Below are positions 44,601 through 52,029 of a stretch of DNA of 64,000 nt, in pieces. A program made the translations under genes and the position numbers. How positions within the stretch are numbered: position 1 is the first letter of the stretch; each line of letters starts with the position of its first letter. The stretch is from JACKIC01 sp964543795 (lineage in GTDB: Bacteria > Planctomycetota > UBA1135 > UBA2386): the NCBI GenBank assembly GCA_964543795.1, contig CAZIZN010000013.1:1-64000 (forward strand), in the 5' to 3' direction. Under the pieces are notes generated by a model. That model was not told the origin of the DNA. It saw only the letters and a list, made by a program, of their open reading frames with translations, and searched no databases.

Positions 44601-44915
44601 CTGCCCCGGCACGTACTGCATCGCCAGGAACGGAATGCCCTCGACCTCGCCGACTTCGTAGAGGCCGCAGATGCCCGGGTGGTTGAGCTTGCTGGTGAGC
44701 TTCGCCTCGCGCTGGAAGCGATCGCGCACTTCCTTCGATTGTGCGCCGCTGCCGACCAGCAGCTTGAGGGCGACACGGCGGCCGAGCAGGGTGTCTTCGG
44801 CGAGGTGAACGACGCCTTGCGCGCCACGGCCGAGTTCGCGCAGCAACTCGTAGTGGCCGAATCGGCGCAGCGGCGCGCCGTCGCCCGCTGCGGGTGGTGA
44901 GCCTTGCTGCGTCAT
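41655..44915 (-). CDS. Ser/Thr protein kinase with PDZ and FGE-sulfatase-like domains
   Basis: 1086 residues, a planctomycete-style receptor kinase. The kinase domain (about 20-310) is complete: GRGAQGVVHLAED, VALKLLV, LVHRDIKPHNIMV, LLDFGLA and YLAPEQI. One membrane helix follows near 340 (ATIGAATVLIGAGLG), then an Ala-rich coiled coil, so the rest is outside. A PDZ-like domain is near 620 (TAVAPGSPAAAAGLRAGDLV). From about 833 there is a formylglycine-generating-enzyme-like fold: GFVYVPAGPYARGG, LPSADEWEKAARG and GGSWSVAVPTVFRSASRP. The catalytic Cys pair of true FGE is absent, so this is probably a binding domain. It lies 52 bases after the hydrolase gene on the same strand. Confidence 0.9.
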   Translation of the reverse strand: MTQQGSPPAAGDGAPLRRFGHYELLRELGRGAQGVVHLAEDTLLGRRVALKLLVGSGAQSKEVRDRFQREAKLTSKLNHPGICGLYEVGEVEGIPFLAMQYVPGQTLAELLKMARDEQQLDASRAAQSISVMGRSSKGELEDVLRLLEKAARALHVAHEAGLVHRDIKPHNIMVTPEGDPVLLDFGLARDLDAEGQTLTASGTVMGTPAYLAPEQIVADREHIDRRTDIYALGVTLFECLTLQRPYDAPSWDQLYHKILEAALPNPCKLNPRIPRDMRTVIEVAMERESRRRYPTALMLAEDLRRVRSFEPIQAQAANVFVRLRKWARRRPGPAATIGAATVLIGAGLGTWLHTTVERRTMVATELRTAEERLAAGDFPAAREAVTRARTWDEGAVRAVEMVATIDDAERAAKAKAERDAAVAAAAAARAQSAQSLEAYRAAQERLLAGRAELARLRGAVLGRFASDAARSDYWHKDRDHRQLQIEVAHHLRAAEEQLRLAEKLEAPFDGPSPATEEQFAAFYLERWREAQQTKDAASAAVLRAAVERHDRDRRHEAELLGRGQVTVHVTTPGAECFLFRYEAYEAVRADPVVPRLVPVPTAGIGRAWDVAGSGGHHPGDPCLVVTAVAPGSPAAAAGLRAGDLVVAIGGATAQGLFAAPPVGANGDSERGAAPQHVLPLAAINDAPATSAIDLHLAPVATEGPDRVRFAGDANPLAVPRAELRTWSAADLVQQPAPAPLELLCLHDGAPIALSVRAGETPGLSVAATAYALLCSRGNRIAPGAAIRAEAGSYLLLVRAPDCEDLRVPFVVPRLGETTVRAEPLPAGTTPPGFVYVPAGPYARGGDAEALQPAAPGLVDVPGFWIARKEHSNRDWYEFLNDPDIKARIAAALAGRQPIYLPRDVDGKILAEQGPDGAWTWKVHTATGADSPVLGVSWRDVADYVAWRNRRAELAGEPWVYALPSADEWEKAARGVDGRAFPWGDQFDPSLTICLHHRQGYLLDAPGGSEPRDESVYGVLDLAGSREEWTSARVPDRSEGQQQATYHKLGGSWSVAVPTVFRSASRPFAGETRAAAQTGFRLVARHR

Positions 44916-44946
44916 GGCGGGGCCAGAGGCTAGCCCGGCCGGACAT

Positions 44947-44964
44947 CGCCGGCCACGGCCGGCG
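44947..44964 (-). terminator. GC-only hairpin after the alpha/beta hydrolase gene
   Basis: Perfect palindrome with 8-base arms, CGCCGGCC-AC-GGCCGGCG, 3 bases after the stop codon on the minus strand. No U-tract. It may reduce read-through into the downstream kinase gene. Confidence 0.4.
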
Positions 44965-44967
44965 ACG

Positions 44968-46410
44968 TCACCTTCCTGTGCCGGCGGCCGTGAGGCTCGC
45001 GGCGAAGAAGTCGAACACGTCGGGCAGCGCGATCTGCACGATCGCGAGGTGTTCGACGCCGGGATACAGGCGCAGCGTGCTCGGCGCGCCGGCGGCCTCG
45101 AGGTCGCGGTGCAGGCCGCGCGCCTGGCGCAGCGCGAAGTCGCGTTCGCCGACGCCGACGAAGAACGGCAGGCGCGCCAGCGCGGCGCCGCGAGGCACGC
45201 TGCCGCCGCCGCCGAGCGCGGCGACCGCGGCGAAGCGCTCGGGCCGGCGGCCGGCGTTCTGCACGACCGCCATGGCACCCATCGAGTGGCCGACCAGCAG
45301 GACCTTGCCGAGGTCGATCGGGTAGCGGGCCGCGAGCGCCTCGGCGAGCGCGGCGCAGTCGACGCCGCTGAGTTCGTTGCGCGGTGCGACGACGAACCAG
45401 CCGCGGGCGGCGGCGAGCTGCACGACCTTGCCGGCTCCGTAGCCGTCGAAGAACAGGTTCTCGCTGCCGCCGGCGCCGTGCACCGCGATCACCAGCGGCA
45501 CCGCGTCGCCGGCCCCGGCCGGCACGAACAGGCGGGTCGCGATCGATCCCCGGCCCACCGGCACCCGCAGCCAGAAGGAGCCGGGCCTGTTCGCCGTGTA
45601 GAAGGCCGCAGGCGGTGCATCGGCGATCGCCTCGGCTTCGGCGAGCAGGCGATGGCCGGGCAGGATCGTCTCCTCGCTGCGCGTGCGCCGCATGTGGAGG
45701 AGCAGTCGGTAGAGGGACGGCAGCGTGCGCGACTCGATCGTAGGCGGCTGCGAGGTCTCCGCGACGACGACCGCGGCCTCGAGCTTCGCGAGGCGCGCCT
45801 CGAGGTCCGCGGCGACCGAGAGGCCCTGCTCGCGGCGCACCAGCACCTCTTCGCCGCGCACGATCGACCAGCGCAGCGTGTGGTCGCCTGGCGGCGCGCC
45901 GGCTAGCGGCAGCACCGCCGACAGCGGCAGCGAGCGGATCGCGAAGCGGGCCGGCGCGGTGCCGGCGGCGAGCGGTTCCAGCACCAGCGCGAGATCCGGT
46001 GGCACGTCGTCGTCGTCCGGGCGCCAGGCAGCGCGCACGGTGAACGGCAGTTCGCCGTCGCCGGTCGCGACGAGCCTCCGGTCGAGAGCGAGCGCGAGGC
46101 TGCGCGCGAACCGGTCGGTGGGGGTGCCGGGATCGCCGAGCAACGCGCGTTCCGCGGCGTCGATCGCCTTGGCGACCGCGGCGGTGTCGAAGCGGAAGAA
46201 CGCCTGCACGGCGCGATTCAGCTCGACGTACGCCGCGTCGCGCCGCGCCGGGTCGGTCGCGGCGTCGAGGTCGCGTTCGAAGGCGCGCAGGCGCAGGCCG
46301 AGTTCGTGGCGTTCGGCTTGCCCGGGCAGCGCCGCGCAAGCGGTCGAGGCGGCGCAGGCGAACAGGACGAACGCTGGGACGGCGCGGTGCACGGCGCCAA
46401 GTTGTGGCAC
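44968..46410 (-). CDS. Secreted alpha/beta hydrolase
   Basis: 480 residues. The N-terminus (AVPAFVLFACAASTACAAL) is a signal peptide. A GTG in frame at 46392 would start it more tightly than the GTG at 46410. The first 270 residues are a helical and beta domain without known signature. The hydrolase domain starts near 280: RLFVPAGAGDAVPLVIAVHG with oxyanion HGAGGSEN, nucleophile elbow LVGHSMGAMAV, FVGVGERDFAL (acid) and YPGVEHLAIV (histidine). The triad looks complete. It resembles poly-ester depolymerase/prolyl-oligopeptidase-like esterases. The substrate is unknown. The kinase gene follows on the same strand. Confidence 0.85.
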   Translation of the reverse strand: MPQLGAVHRAVPAFVLFACAASTACAALPGQAERHELGLRLRAFERDLDAATDPARRDAAYVELNRAVQAFFRFDTAAVAKAIDAAERALLGDPGTPTDRFARSLALALDRRLVATGDGELPFTVRAAWRPDDDDVPPDLALVLEPLAAGTAPARFAIRSLPLSAVLPLAGAPPGDHTLRWSIVRGEEVLVRREQGLSVAADLEARLAKLEAAVVVAETSQPPTIESRTLPSLYRLLLHMRRTRSEETILPGHRLLAEAEAIADAPPAAFYTANRPGSFWLRVPVGRGSIATRLFVPAGAGDAVPLVIAVHGAGGSENLFFDGYGAGKVVQLAAARGWFVVAPRNELSGVDCAALAEALAARYPIDLGKVLLVGHSMGAMAVVQNAGRRPERFAAVAALGGGGSVPRGAALARLPFFVGVGERDFALRQARGLHRDLEAAGAPSTLRLYPGVEHLAIVQIALPDVFDFFAASLTAAGTGR

Positions 46411-46648
46411 GTCCCAACCGGGGGGACAAGCGAGCGGGCTGGTTCAGGGTTGCTGCCGGGGCCGCGGCGGATACATGAGTGCCCTCGTGTCCGGGCACAT
46501 GGGTGACACTCGAGCGCGGCCCGTCGGGAGCGCGGAGGGTCGCGTGGCCGGATGCCTGGAGCCGGAACGGAGCGATGACCGAGAGGCAGGCGTTCGTGCA
46601 CCTGGTGCCGATGGCTCGTGCGGCGGCCGTGCCGGGCGCGGCAGTGCG

Positions 46649-47359
46649 ATGACGCCCGATGCGTTCCGGTCGACGCGCTGGTCCCTCGTGCAGCGCACGG
46701 CGCAGACCGATCCGCAGACGGCCCGGCGCGCGCTGGACGAGTTGTGCGAGCTGTACTGGTACCCGCTCTACGCGTTCGCGCGGCGACGCGGCCTCGCCGA
46801 CGCCGACGCGCTCGACGCGGTGCAGTCGTTCTGCGCGAGCCTGCTCGAACGCGGTGGCCTCGGCACCGCCGATCCCGAGCGCGGACGCTTCCGCAGCTAC
46901 CTGCTCGGCGCGTTCCGGCACCACATGGACAACCTGGGCCGGCGCGAGCGCACGGTCGGCCGCGGCGGCCGACTGCTGCGCTGGTCGCTCGACGACGCGG
47001 AGCGGCACTACGGCGCGCAGTCGGCGGACGACGCCTCGCCCGAGCGTCTGTTCGAACGCAGCTGGGCCGTGGCCCTGCTCGAGCGGGCGACGCAGCGGCT
47101 GCGGGATGAGTACGCGGCGCGGGGGCGGCAGCGGCTGCTGGTGCTGCTCGAACCGGCGTTGCTCGGCGGGGAGAGTGCCCTCCGGCAGCAGCAGATCGCC
47201 GACGAACTGCAGACGTCCGAGGGCGCGGTCCGGGTGGCCCTGCACCGGCTCCGGCGGCGACTCGGCGAGCTGATCCGCGACGAGGTTGCCCAGACCATGC
47301 TCGATGCGGACGAAGTCGACGCGGAACTGCGGCACCTGTTCGCGGCCCTGGCGAGGTGA
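46649..47359 (+). CDS. ECF-type RNA polymerase sigma factor
   Basis: 236 residues. The opening MTPDAFRSTRWSLVQRTAQT is the hallmark of the planctomycete-type ECF-like sigma factors. Region 2 includes ELYWYPLYAFARRRGLADADAL and RFRSYLLGAFRHHMDNLGRR. Region 4 includes the helix-turn-helix ALRQQQIADELQTSEGAVRV, with ALHRLRRRLGELIRDEV. There is no anti-sigma factor next to it. A Ser/Thr kinase gene begins 60 bases downstream on the same strand, the partner arrangement known for several planctomycete ECF groups, where phosphorylation is proposed to control the sigma factor. The start at 46649 is fixed by homology to the N-terminal motif. Confidence 0.92.
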   Translation: MTPDAFRSTRWSLVQRTAQTDPQTARRALDELCELYWYPLYAFARRRGLADADALDAVQSFCASLLERGGLGTADPERGRFRSYLLGAFRHHMDNLGRRERTVGRGGRLLRWSLDDAERHYGAQSADDASPERLFERSWAVALLERATQRLRDEYAARGRQRLLVLLEPALLGGESALRQQQIADELQTSEGAVRVALHRLRRRLGELIRDEVAQTMLDADEVDAELRHLFAALAR

Positions 47360-47419
47360 CGCGGAAATCCGCGCTGCGTCGCGTAACGTGCGCCGGGATC
47401 CGGTTCATGGCCCCTTGCC

Positions 47420-49018
47420 ATGACCGCGCACGCCATGAGTTCTCCGCCGCCAGGGGCCCGCTGCCCGCGTTGCCAGGCTGCCCTGCCGCTCCCGCCGTCG
47501 CACTGCCCGCGGTGCCTGATGGAACTCGCGATGGCGGACCCCGGGCCGACGCCGCCCCGGACGGGTGCACCGCCACCGACGCCCGCGGACCTGCAGCCGC
47601 TGTTCTTGGACTACGAGCTGCAGACGCTGCTCGGGCGGGGTGGAATGGGCTTCGTCTACCGTGCGCGCCACCGCCGGCTCGACCGCCTCGTCGCGCTCAA
47701 GGTGCTGCGCGGCGACCTGGCCGCCGACCCGGCGTTCGCGGAGCGCTTCCTCCGTGAAGCGCGGGCGCTCGCGATGCTCGACCACCCCGGCATCGTCGGC
47801 GTGCACGATTTCGGCCGCGCCGGGGACCATCTCTTCCTGGCGATGGAGTACGTCGACGGCGCCAACCTGCGCGAACTGTTGCGCGGCGGCCAGCTCACCA
47901 CGCGCGACGTGCTGGCGTTCGTGCCGCAGTTGTGCGACGCGCTGCAGTACGCGCACGACCGCCGCATCGTGCACCGCGACATCAAGCCCGAGAACATCCT
48001 CGTCGACCAGGACGGGCGGGTCCACATCGCCGACTTCGGCCTCGCCAAGCTGCTCGGCGACAACGCCGGTCTCGGGCTCACCGGGTCCGATCTGGCGGTC
48101 GGCACGCCGCACTACATGGCCCCCGAGCAGGTCCTGACGCCGGGCGCGGTCGACCATCGGGCGGACCTCTATTCGCTGGGTGTCGTGCTCTACGAGATGC
48201 TGACGGGCACGCTGCCGATCGGGCGCTTCGCGCCGCCTTCGTCGAATGCGTCGGCCGCGCGCGGTTTCGACCCGGTGGTCATGAAGTCGCTCGAGAACGA
48301 TCCGGAGCGACGCTACCAGCGCGCCAGCGACGTCAAGGCGCACCTGCAGGAGGCCGGGGGGCGGCGGGGCAAGGTCGCCGCGCCGCGCCGGCAGACGCTG
48401 CGCGATCATCCGGAGATCGGCCGTCGCGAGCTGTGGGTCGTCGTGGGGTGCGCTGCGTTCGCGTGGTTGGGGTCGTTGCCCTTCGCCGTCGCCGTCTACC
48501 TGGTGTGGTTCGCGATGAGCCGCCTGGACCTGCCGCGCGATCCGCGGCTGCCGCGCGATCCACGCGCGTTGCCCTGGCTGCACATGCTCGGCGGCGCGAT
48601 CGTGTTCGCCGCGGCCCAGACGGTGTGGGCCTCGGTGCGCGTGTCGGCGACGAGCGACATGTCGTTGCTCGGTGCAGCCGGCCGTCCGACCGCGGTGATC
48701 ACCGCGTCCGGATCGGTCTTGGGGATCCCGCTGTGGAGTTCGCCGGCGCTCGGCCTGCTGGTCGCCGCGTTGGGCACGCTGCGCGGTTTCGGGTTCGTGC
48801 TGCCCGGCGGCCTGCTCGTCGCGGCGGCGGTCGCCGGGGCGTTGCCGGCGCTGATCACGATCGTCGTCTGCGCGCGCAGCGAGCACGCGAGTGCCGGGCC
48901 CGGCAGCCTGGTCACGGCGATGCTGTTCGTCGTCTTCCTCGTGCAGGAGATGCGCGTCCGCGCGGCGGCCGGCGCAGCATCGGGTCTGCGCCGCAGCGGC
49001 GACGCCGCGGCAACGTGA
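47420..49018 (+). CDS. Ser/Thr protein kinase with zinc ribbon and multi-pass membrane tail
   Basis: 532 residues. Cys15, Cys18, Cys29 and Cys32 form a CPRC...CPRC zinc ribbon before the kinase domain (about 55-310). Kinase motifs are complete: LLGRGGMGFVYRARH, VALKVL, IVHRDIKPENILVD, IADFGLAK and HYMAPEQV. The C-terminal 180 residues hold four or more hydrophobic helices (WVVVGCAAFAWLGSLPFAVA and later LLVAAAVAGALPALITIVV), so the kinase is anchored with its catalytic domain inside. A second ATG at 47435 (MSSPPPG) is an equally possible start. Position right after the sigma gene suggests that it regulates that factor. A TAACGT box at 47384 may give it its own promoter. Confidence 0.9.
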   Translation: MTAHAMSSPPPGARCPRCQAALPLPPSHCPRCLMELAMADPGPTPPRTGAPPPTPADLQPLFLDYELQTLLGRGGMGFVYRARHRRLDRLVALKVLRGDLAADPAFAERFLREARALAMLDHPGIVGVHDFGRAGDHLFLAMEYVDGANLRELLRGGQLTTRDVLAFVPQLCDALQYAHDRRIVHRDIKPENILVDQDGRVHIADFGLAKLLGDNAGLGLTGSDLAVGTPHYMAPEQVLTPGAVDHRADLYSLGVVLYEMLTGTLPIGRFAPPSSNASAARGFDPVVMKSLENDPERRYQRASDVKAHLQEAGGRRGKVAAPRRQTLRDHPEIGRRELWVVVGCAAFAWLGSLPFAVAVYLVWFAMSRLDLPRDPRLPRDPRALPWLHMLGGAIVFAAAQTVWASVRVSATSDMSLLGAAGRPTAVITASGSVLGIPLWSSPALGLLVAALGTLRGFGFVLPGGLLVAAAVAGALPALITIVVCARSEHASAGPGSLVTAMLFVVFLVQEMRVRAAAGAASGLRRSGDAAAT

Positions 49019-49123
49019 GCGCGCGCGATGCGGTGTGCCGCCCGGCCGCGGGCGATCGATCCCGGGCGCGCCGCCGCCGGTCGGCGACGATCGAACGGCA
49101 CCGGCGCCGCCGCGGCTCGTGCG

Positions 49124-51742
49124 CTACTGGTAGGTGTAGCTCGTCGTCGTCTGGCAGCCCGCGACGTTGCGGATCACGACCACCGCGGGACCAGGCACCC
49201 CCGGTGGCGTGGTGCCGGCGATCGCCGTGTTCGTCTGGTTCGTGACGTTCGTCATCGGCACGCCGTTGAAGGTCACGGTCGAGAACAGCAGGTTGTCGCC
49301 CGAGACCACGAACAGCGCACCGCCCGCCGCGGGTCCTTGCGTGAAGGGCACCGAACCCACCACCGGAGTGCGGTTCATCGTGCCGGTGGCCGCCGCGCTG
49401 CCGACGTTCGCGACCGCCAGCGTCGAGTCGCAGCCGCCGGCCTGCGGCATCGTGAACGTGGCCGAGGTGGTGGTCTGCGCCGTGAGTGCGACGGGATTGC
49501 CGCCCAGCGTCACCGCGAGTCCGCTGAGGAAGTTGGTGCCGTGGATCGTCACGGGTGTGCCCGCCGCAGCGACGGCCGGCACGATCGACGTCAGCGTCGG
49601 GGTGCCGTCGTAGGCGTACGGAAGTGCGGTGGCGCAGCCGATCGTGTTGGCGACGACGATCACCGCGGGTCCAGGCACGCCCGGTGGGGTCGTGCCCGCG
49701 ATCGCCGTCGCGGTCTGGTTCGTGACCGGCATCGGCACGCCGTTGAACGTGACGGTCGCGCCGAGCAGATGCTGGCCCGAGAGCAGGAACGGTTCGCCGC
49801 CGACGGCCGGGCCCAGGGTGCTCGACGCCGACGTGACCACCGGCGTGCGGTTCATGACGGCGGCGGCCGTCGAGTTGCCGAGGTTCGCGAGCGCGATGCC
49901 GACGTCGCAGCCGCTGCCCGACGGCATCAGGAACGTGAGCGTCGTCGGCGTCTGCGCCGCGATCGGCGTCGGGTTGCCGCCGACCGACAGCGTCAGGCCG
50001 GGCAGGAAGTCCGTGCCGGTGACGAGGACGGGCGTACCGGGCCCGGCGACGTCGGGCTGGATCGACGTGATCGTCGGCGCCGCGAGCGCGGTGTACTCGT
50101 CGGGCACGACGTTGCTGAGCCGCGGCGGCAGCGCCGAGGAGACCAGCAGCGCCTGGGCGTAGAGGGGCGTGCCGATGAGCCCGGAGAGCACGGGGACGGG
50201 CAGGTTCAGCGCACCTACGCCCTGAGGCTGCGGGATCGCGATCAGAGGCAGCGCGATGGCCAGGTTCGGATCGACGCCGGCGATGCCGAACGGCGGCACC
50301 GGGACGGCGGCGGCGGCCAGCGAAACGACGGGCAGTGCGAAGTCGATCGCGGTCGCCTGGCGGTGGCGCACATAGGCTTCGAGCGTCCAGGTCTGGCCGA
50401 TCTGGTACGGGCGCGGCGCCTCGAGCTGGCGCAGCAGGTTCGTGTAGAGGCGGTTCCTGCCGGGCAGGATGTTGCCGCCCGGCATCGCCGCGCAGACGAG
50501 ATCGAGGTCGCCGTCGCCGTCGAGGTCGGCGAGTGCCGCGTCGGCGGTGTTGTGGCCCGTCATCGGCAGCCGCAGCACCGTCGCGTCGGCGAAGGTGCCC
50601 GCGCCGTCGTTGACGAACAGGCGATTGGCCTGCCCGGCCCAGAAGTAGTTGCCGGCGACCAGGTCGAGGTCGCCGTCGCCGTCGACGTCGCCGAACGCGA
50701 GGCCGTCGGTCTTGTCGTTGACGGCCGGGAACTGCGCTGCGGTCGCGTCGGTGAAGTGGCCTTGACCGTCGTTGGTGTAGAGACGGTTCTGCCCCGACTG
50801 GAACAGCGAGTCCGTGTTGCCGCAGACGAGGTCGAGGTCGCCGTCGCCGTCGACGTCGCCCAGGGCCACGGCCTGCGTGAAGTCGTCGTCGACCGGCAGC
50901 TGCGTCGCCGTGACGTCGGTGAAGTGGCCCTGGCCATCGTTGCGCAGCAGCCGGTTCTGTTCGCCGTAGGTCAGCGTGTACGGACTCTGGTAGAGGAAGC
51001 CGTTGCCGACGACGAGGTCGAGGTCGCCGTCGCCGTCGATGTCGCCGAGGGCGACGTCGCGCGTGTGGTCGAGCCGGGCCGGCAGGTGCGTCGCCGTGGC
51101 GTCGGTGAAGACCCCCGCACCGTCGTTGCGGTAGAGGCGGTTCTGCTGCGGGTCGCCGAACGCGCCGTTGCCGATCACGAGGTCGAGGTCGCCGTCCCCG
51201 TCGACATCGCCGAGCGCCACCGCGTCGGTCGCATCGGTGTCGATCGGCACGTTCGTCGCCGTTGCATCGACGAACACCCCCGCGCCGTCGTTGCGGTAGA
51301 GGCGCGTCTGTGGGCCGTCGTAGCTCCAGTAGCTCCACCAGTTGCCGAGCACTAGGTCGAGGTCGCCGTCGCCGTCGACGTCGCCGAGCGCCACGTCGCG
51401 CGTGCGCAGCAGGGACTGCGGCAGGTGCGTCCCGGTCGCGTCCGTGAAGCGGCCGCGGCCGTCGTTGAGCAGCAGGCGGCTCTGGCCCTCGTTGCCGAAC
51501 ACGACGTCCGGGTCGCCGTCGCCGTCGATGTCGCCGACCGCGACGGCTCGCGTGGCGTCCTGGTCGATCGGCCAGCCTCGCGCGAGGTCGAGGAACTGGA
51601 TCTGGGCCGGCGCGTAGGCGGCAAGCGCGGCGAGGGTCGCTGCGGCGAGCAGGCAAGGTGCGAGTGTGCGGGGCGCGAGGCGGCGTGGCGAGTAGCGGCG
51701 GCGGAGCGCACAGGGCCTCTGGTTCGAGTGGCGGCACTGCAT
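49124..51742 (-). CDS. Secreted VCBS/FG-GAP and IPT/TIG repeat protein (first paralogue)
   Basis: 872 residues with a signal peptide after a basic N-terminus (TLAPCLLAAATLAALAAYAP). Seven VCBS/FG-GAP units carry calcium-loop motifs of the form GDVDGDGDLDLVxGN, about one per 55-60 residues to around residue 440; these form a beta propeller like integrin alpha. After a linker, four IPT/TIG-like units follow, for example PTITSIQPDVAGPGTPVLVT and PTLTSIVPAVAAAGTPVTIH. It ends CQTTTSYTYQ without a sorting signal that I recognise. Probably an extracellular calcium-binding adhesion or binding protein. The next gene upstream is a close paralogue. Confidence 0.85.
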   Translation of the reverse strand: MQCRHSNQRPCALRRRYSPRRLAPRTLAPCLLAAATLAALAAYAPAQIQFLDLARGWPIDQDATRAVAVGDIDGDGDPDVVFGNEGQSRLLLNDGRGRFTDATGTHLPQSLLRTRDVALGDVDGDGDLDLVLGNWWSYWSYDGPQTRLYRNDGAGVFVDATATNVPIDTDATDAVALGDVDGDGDLDLVIGNGAFGDPQQNRLYRNDGAGVFTDATATHLPARLDHTRDVALGDIDGDGDLDLVVGNGFLYQSPYTLTYGEQNRLLRNDGQGHFTDVTATQLPVDDDFTQAVALGDVDGDGDLDLVCGNTDSLFQSGQNRLYTNDGQGHFTDATAAQFPAVNDKTDGLAFGDVDGDGDLDLVAGNYFWAGQANRLFVNDGAGTFADATVLRLPMTGHNTADAALADLDGDGDLDLVCAAMPGGNILPGRNRLYTNLLRQLEAPRPYQIGQTWTLEAYVRHRQATAIDFALPVVSLAAAAVPVPPFGIAGVDPNLAIALPLIAIPQPQGVGALNLPVPVLSGLIGTPLYAQALLVSSALPPRLSNVVPDEYTALAAPTITSIQPDVAGPGTPVLVTGTDFLPGLTLSVGGNPTPIAAQTPTTLTFLMPSGSGCDVGIALANLGNSTAAAVMNRTPVVTSASSTLGPAVGGEPFLLSGQHLLGATVTFNGVPMPVTNQTATAIAGTTPPGVPGPAVIVVANTIGCATALPYAYDGTPTLTSIVPAVAAAGTPVTIHGTNFLSGLAVTLGGNPVALTAQTTTSATFTMPQAGGCDSTLAVANVGSAAATGTMNRTPVVGSVPFTQGPAAGGALFVVSGDNLLFSTVTFNGVPMTNVTNQTNTAIAGTTPPGVPGPAVVVIRNVAGCQTTTSYTYQ

Positions 51743-51849
51743 GCGGGTTTCTCTCCCAGGTGCCGGCGGTCCGGCCGGCGCGGCCTTCGGGCGGGAGGTG
51801 CCTTCTGGCTCGAGCGAGCGAGCCACCATCTCCCGGCAGAAGTCCCCGC

Positions 51850-51855
51850 ATTGTA
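51850..51855 (-). promoter_or_regulatory. Candidate -10 element for the first VCBS/TIG gene
   Basis: TACAAT on the minus strand, followed by GCGGGG, 113 bases before the ATG at 51742. It is the closest match to the sigma70 -10 consensus in this intergenic region; the -35 is unclear. The rest of 51743-52029 shows nothing else that I can name. Confidence 0.35.
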
Positions 51856-52029
51856 GCCGCGAGTGCTGCCGATTACCTCGCCGCGGAGTGGGGCGCCGCG
51901 GGAGCGTTCTTGGGTGTGAGCGAGCGGCTCTGGTCTTCGGTCGGCGTACGGCCTGGAGTCGGAACCGAACGCACGAGGGACGCCGCGCAGAGCCCCTCGC
52001 GTTCGCCGCGGCTGACGCGAGCCACCGGG

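Noticed and set aside
46411..46648. Inverted repeats (GTGCCC...GGGCAC) between the hydrolase and sigma genes as an operator
   Set aside because: The arms are short and the match imperfect. I see no promoter next to them, so I make no claim.
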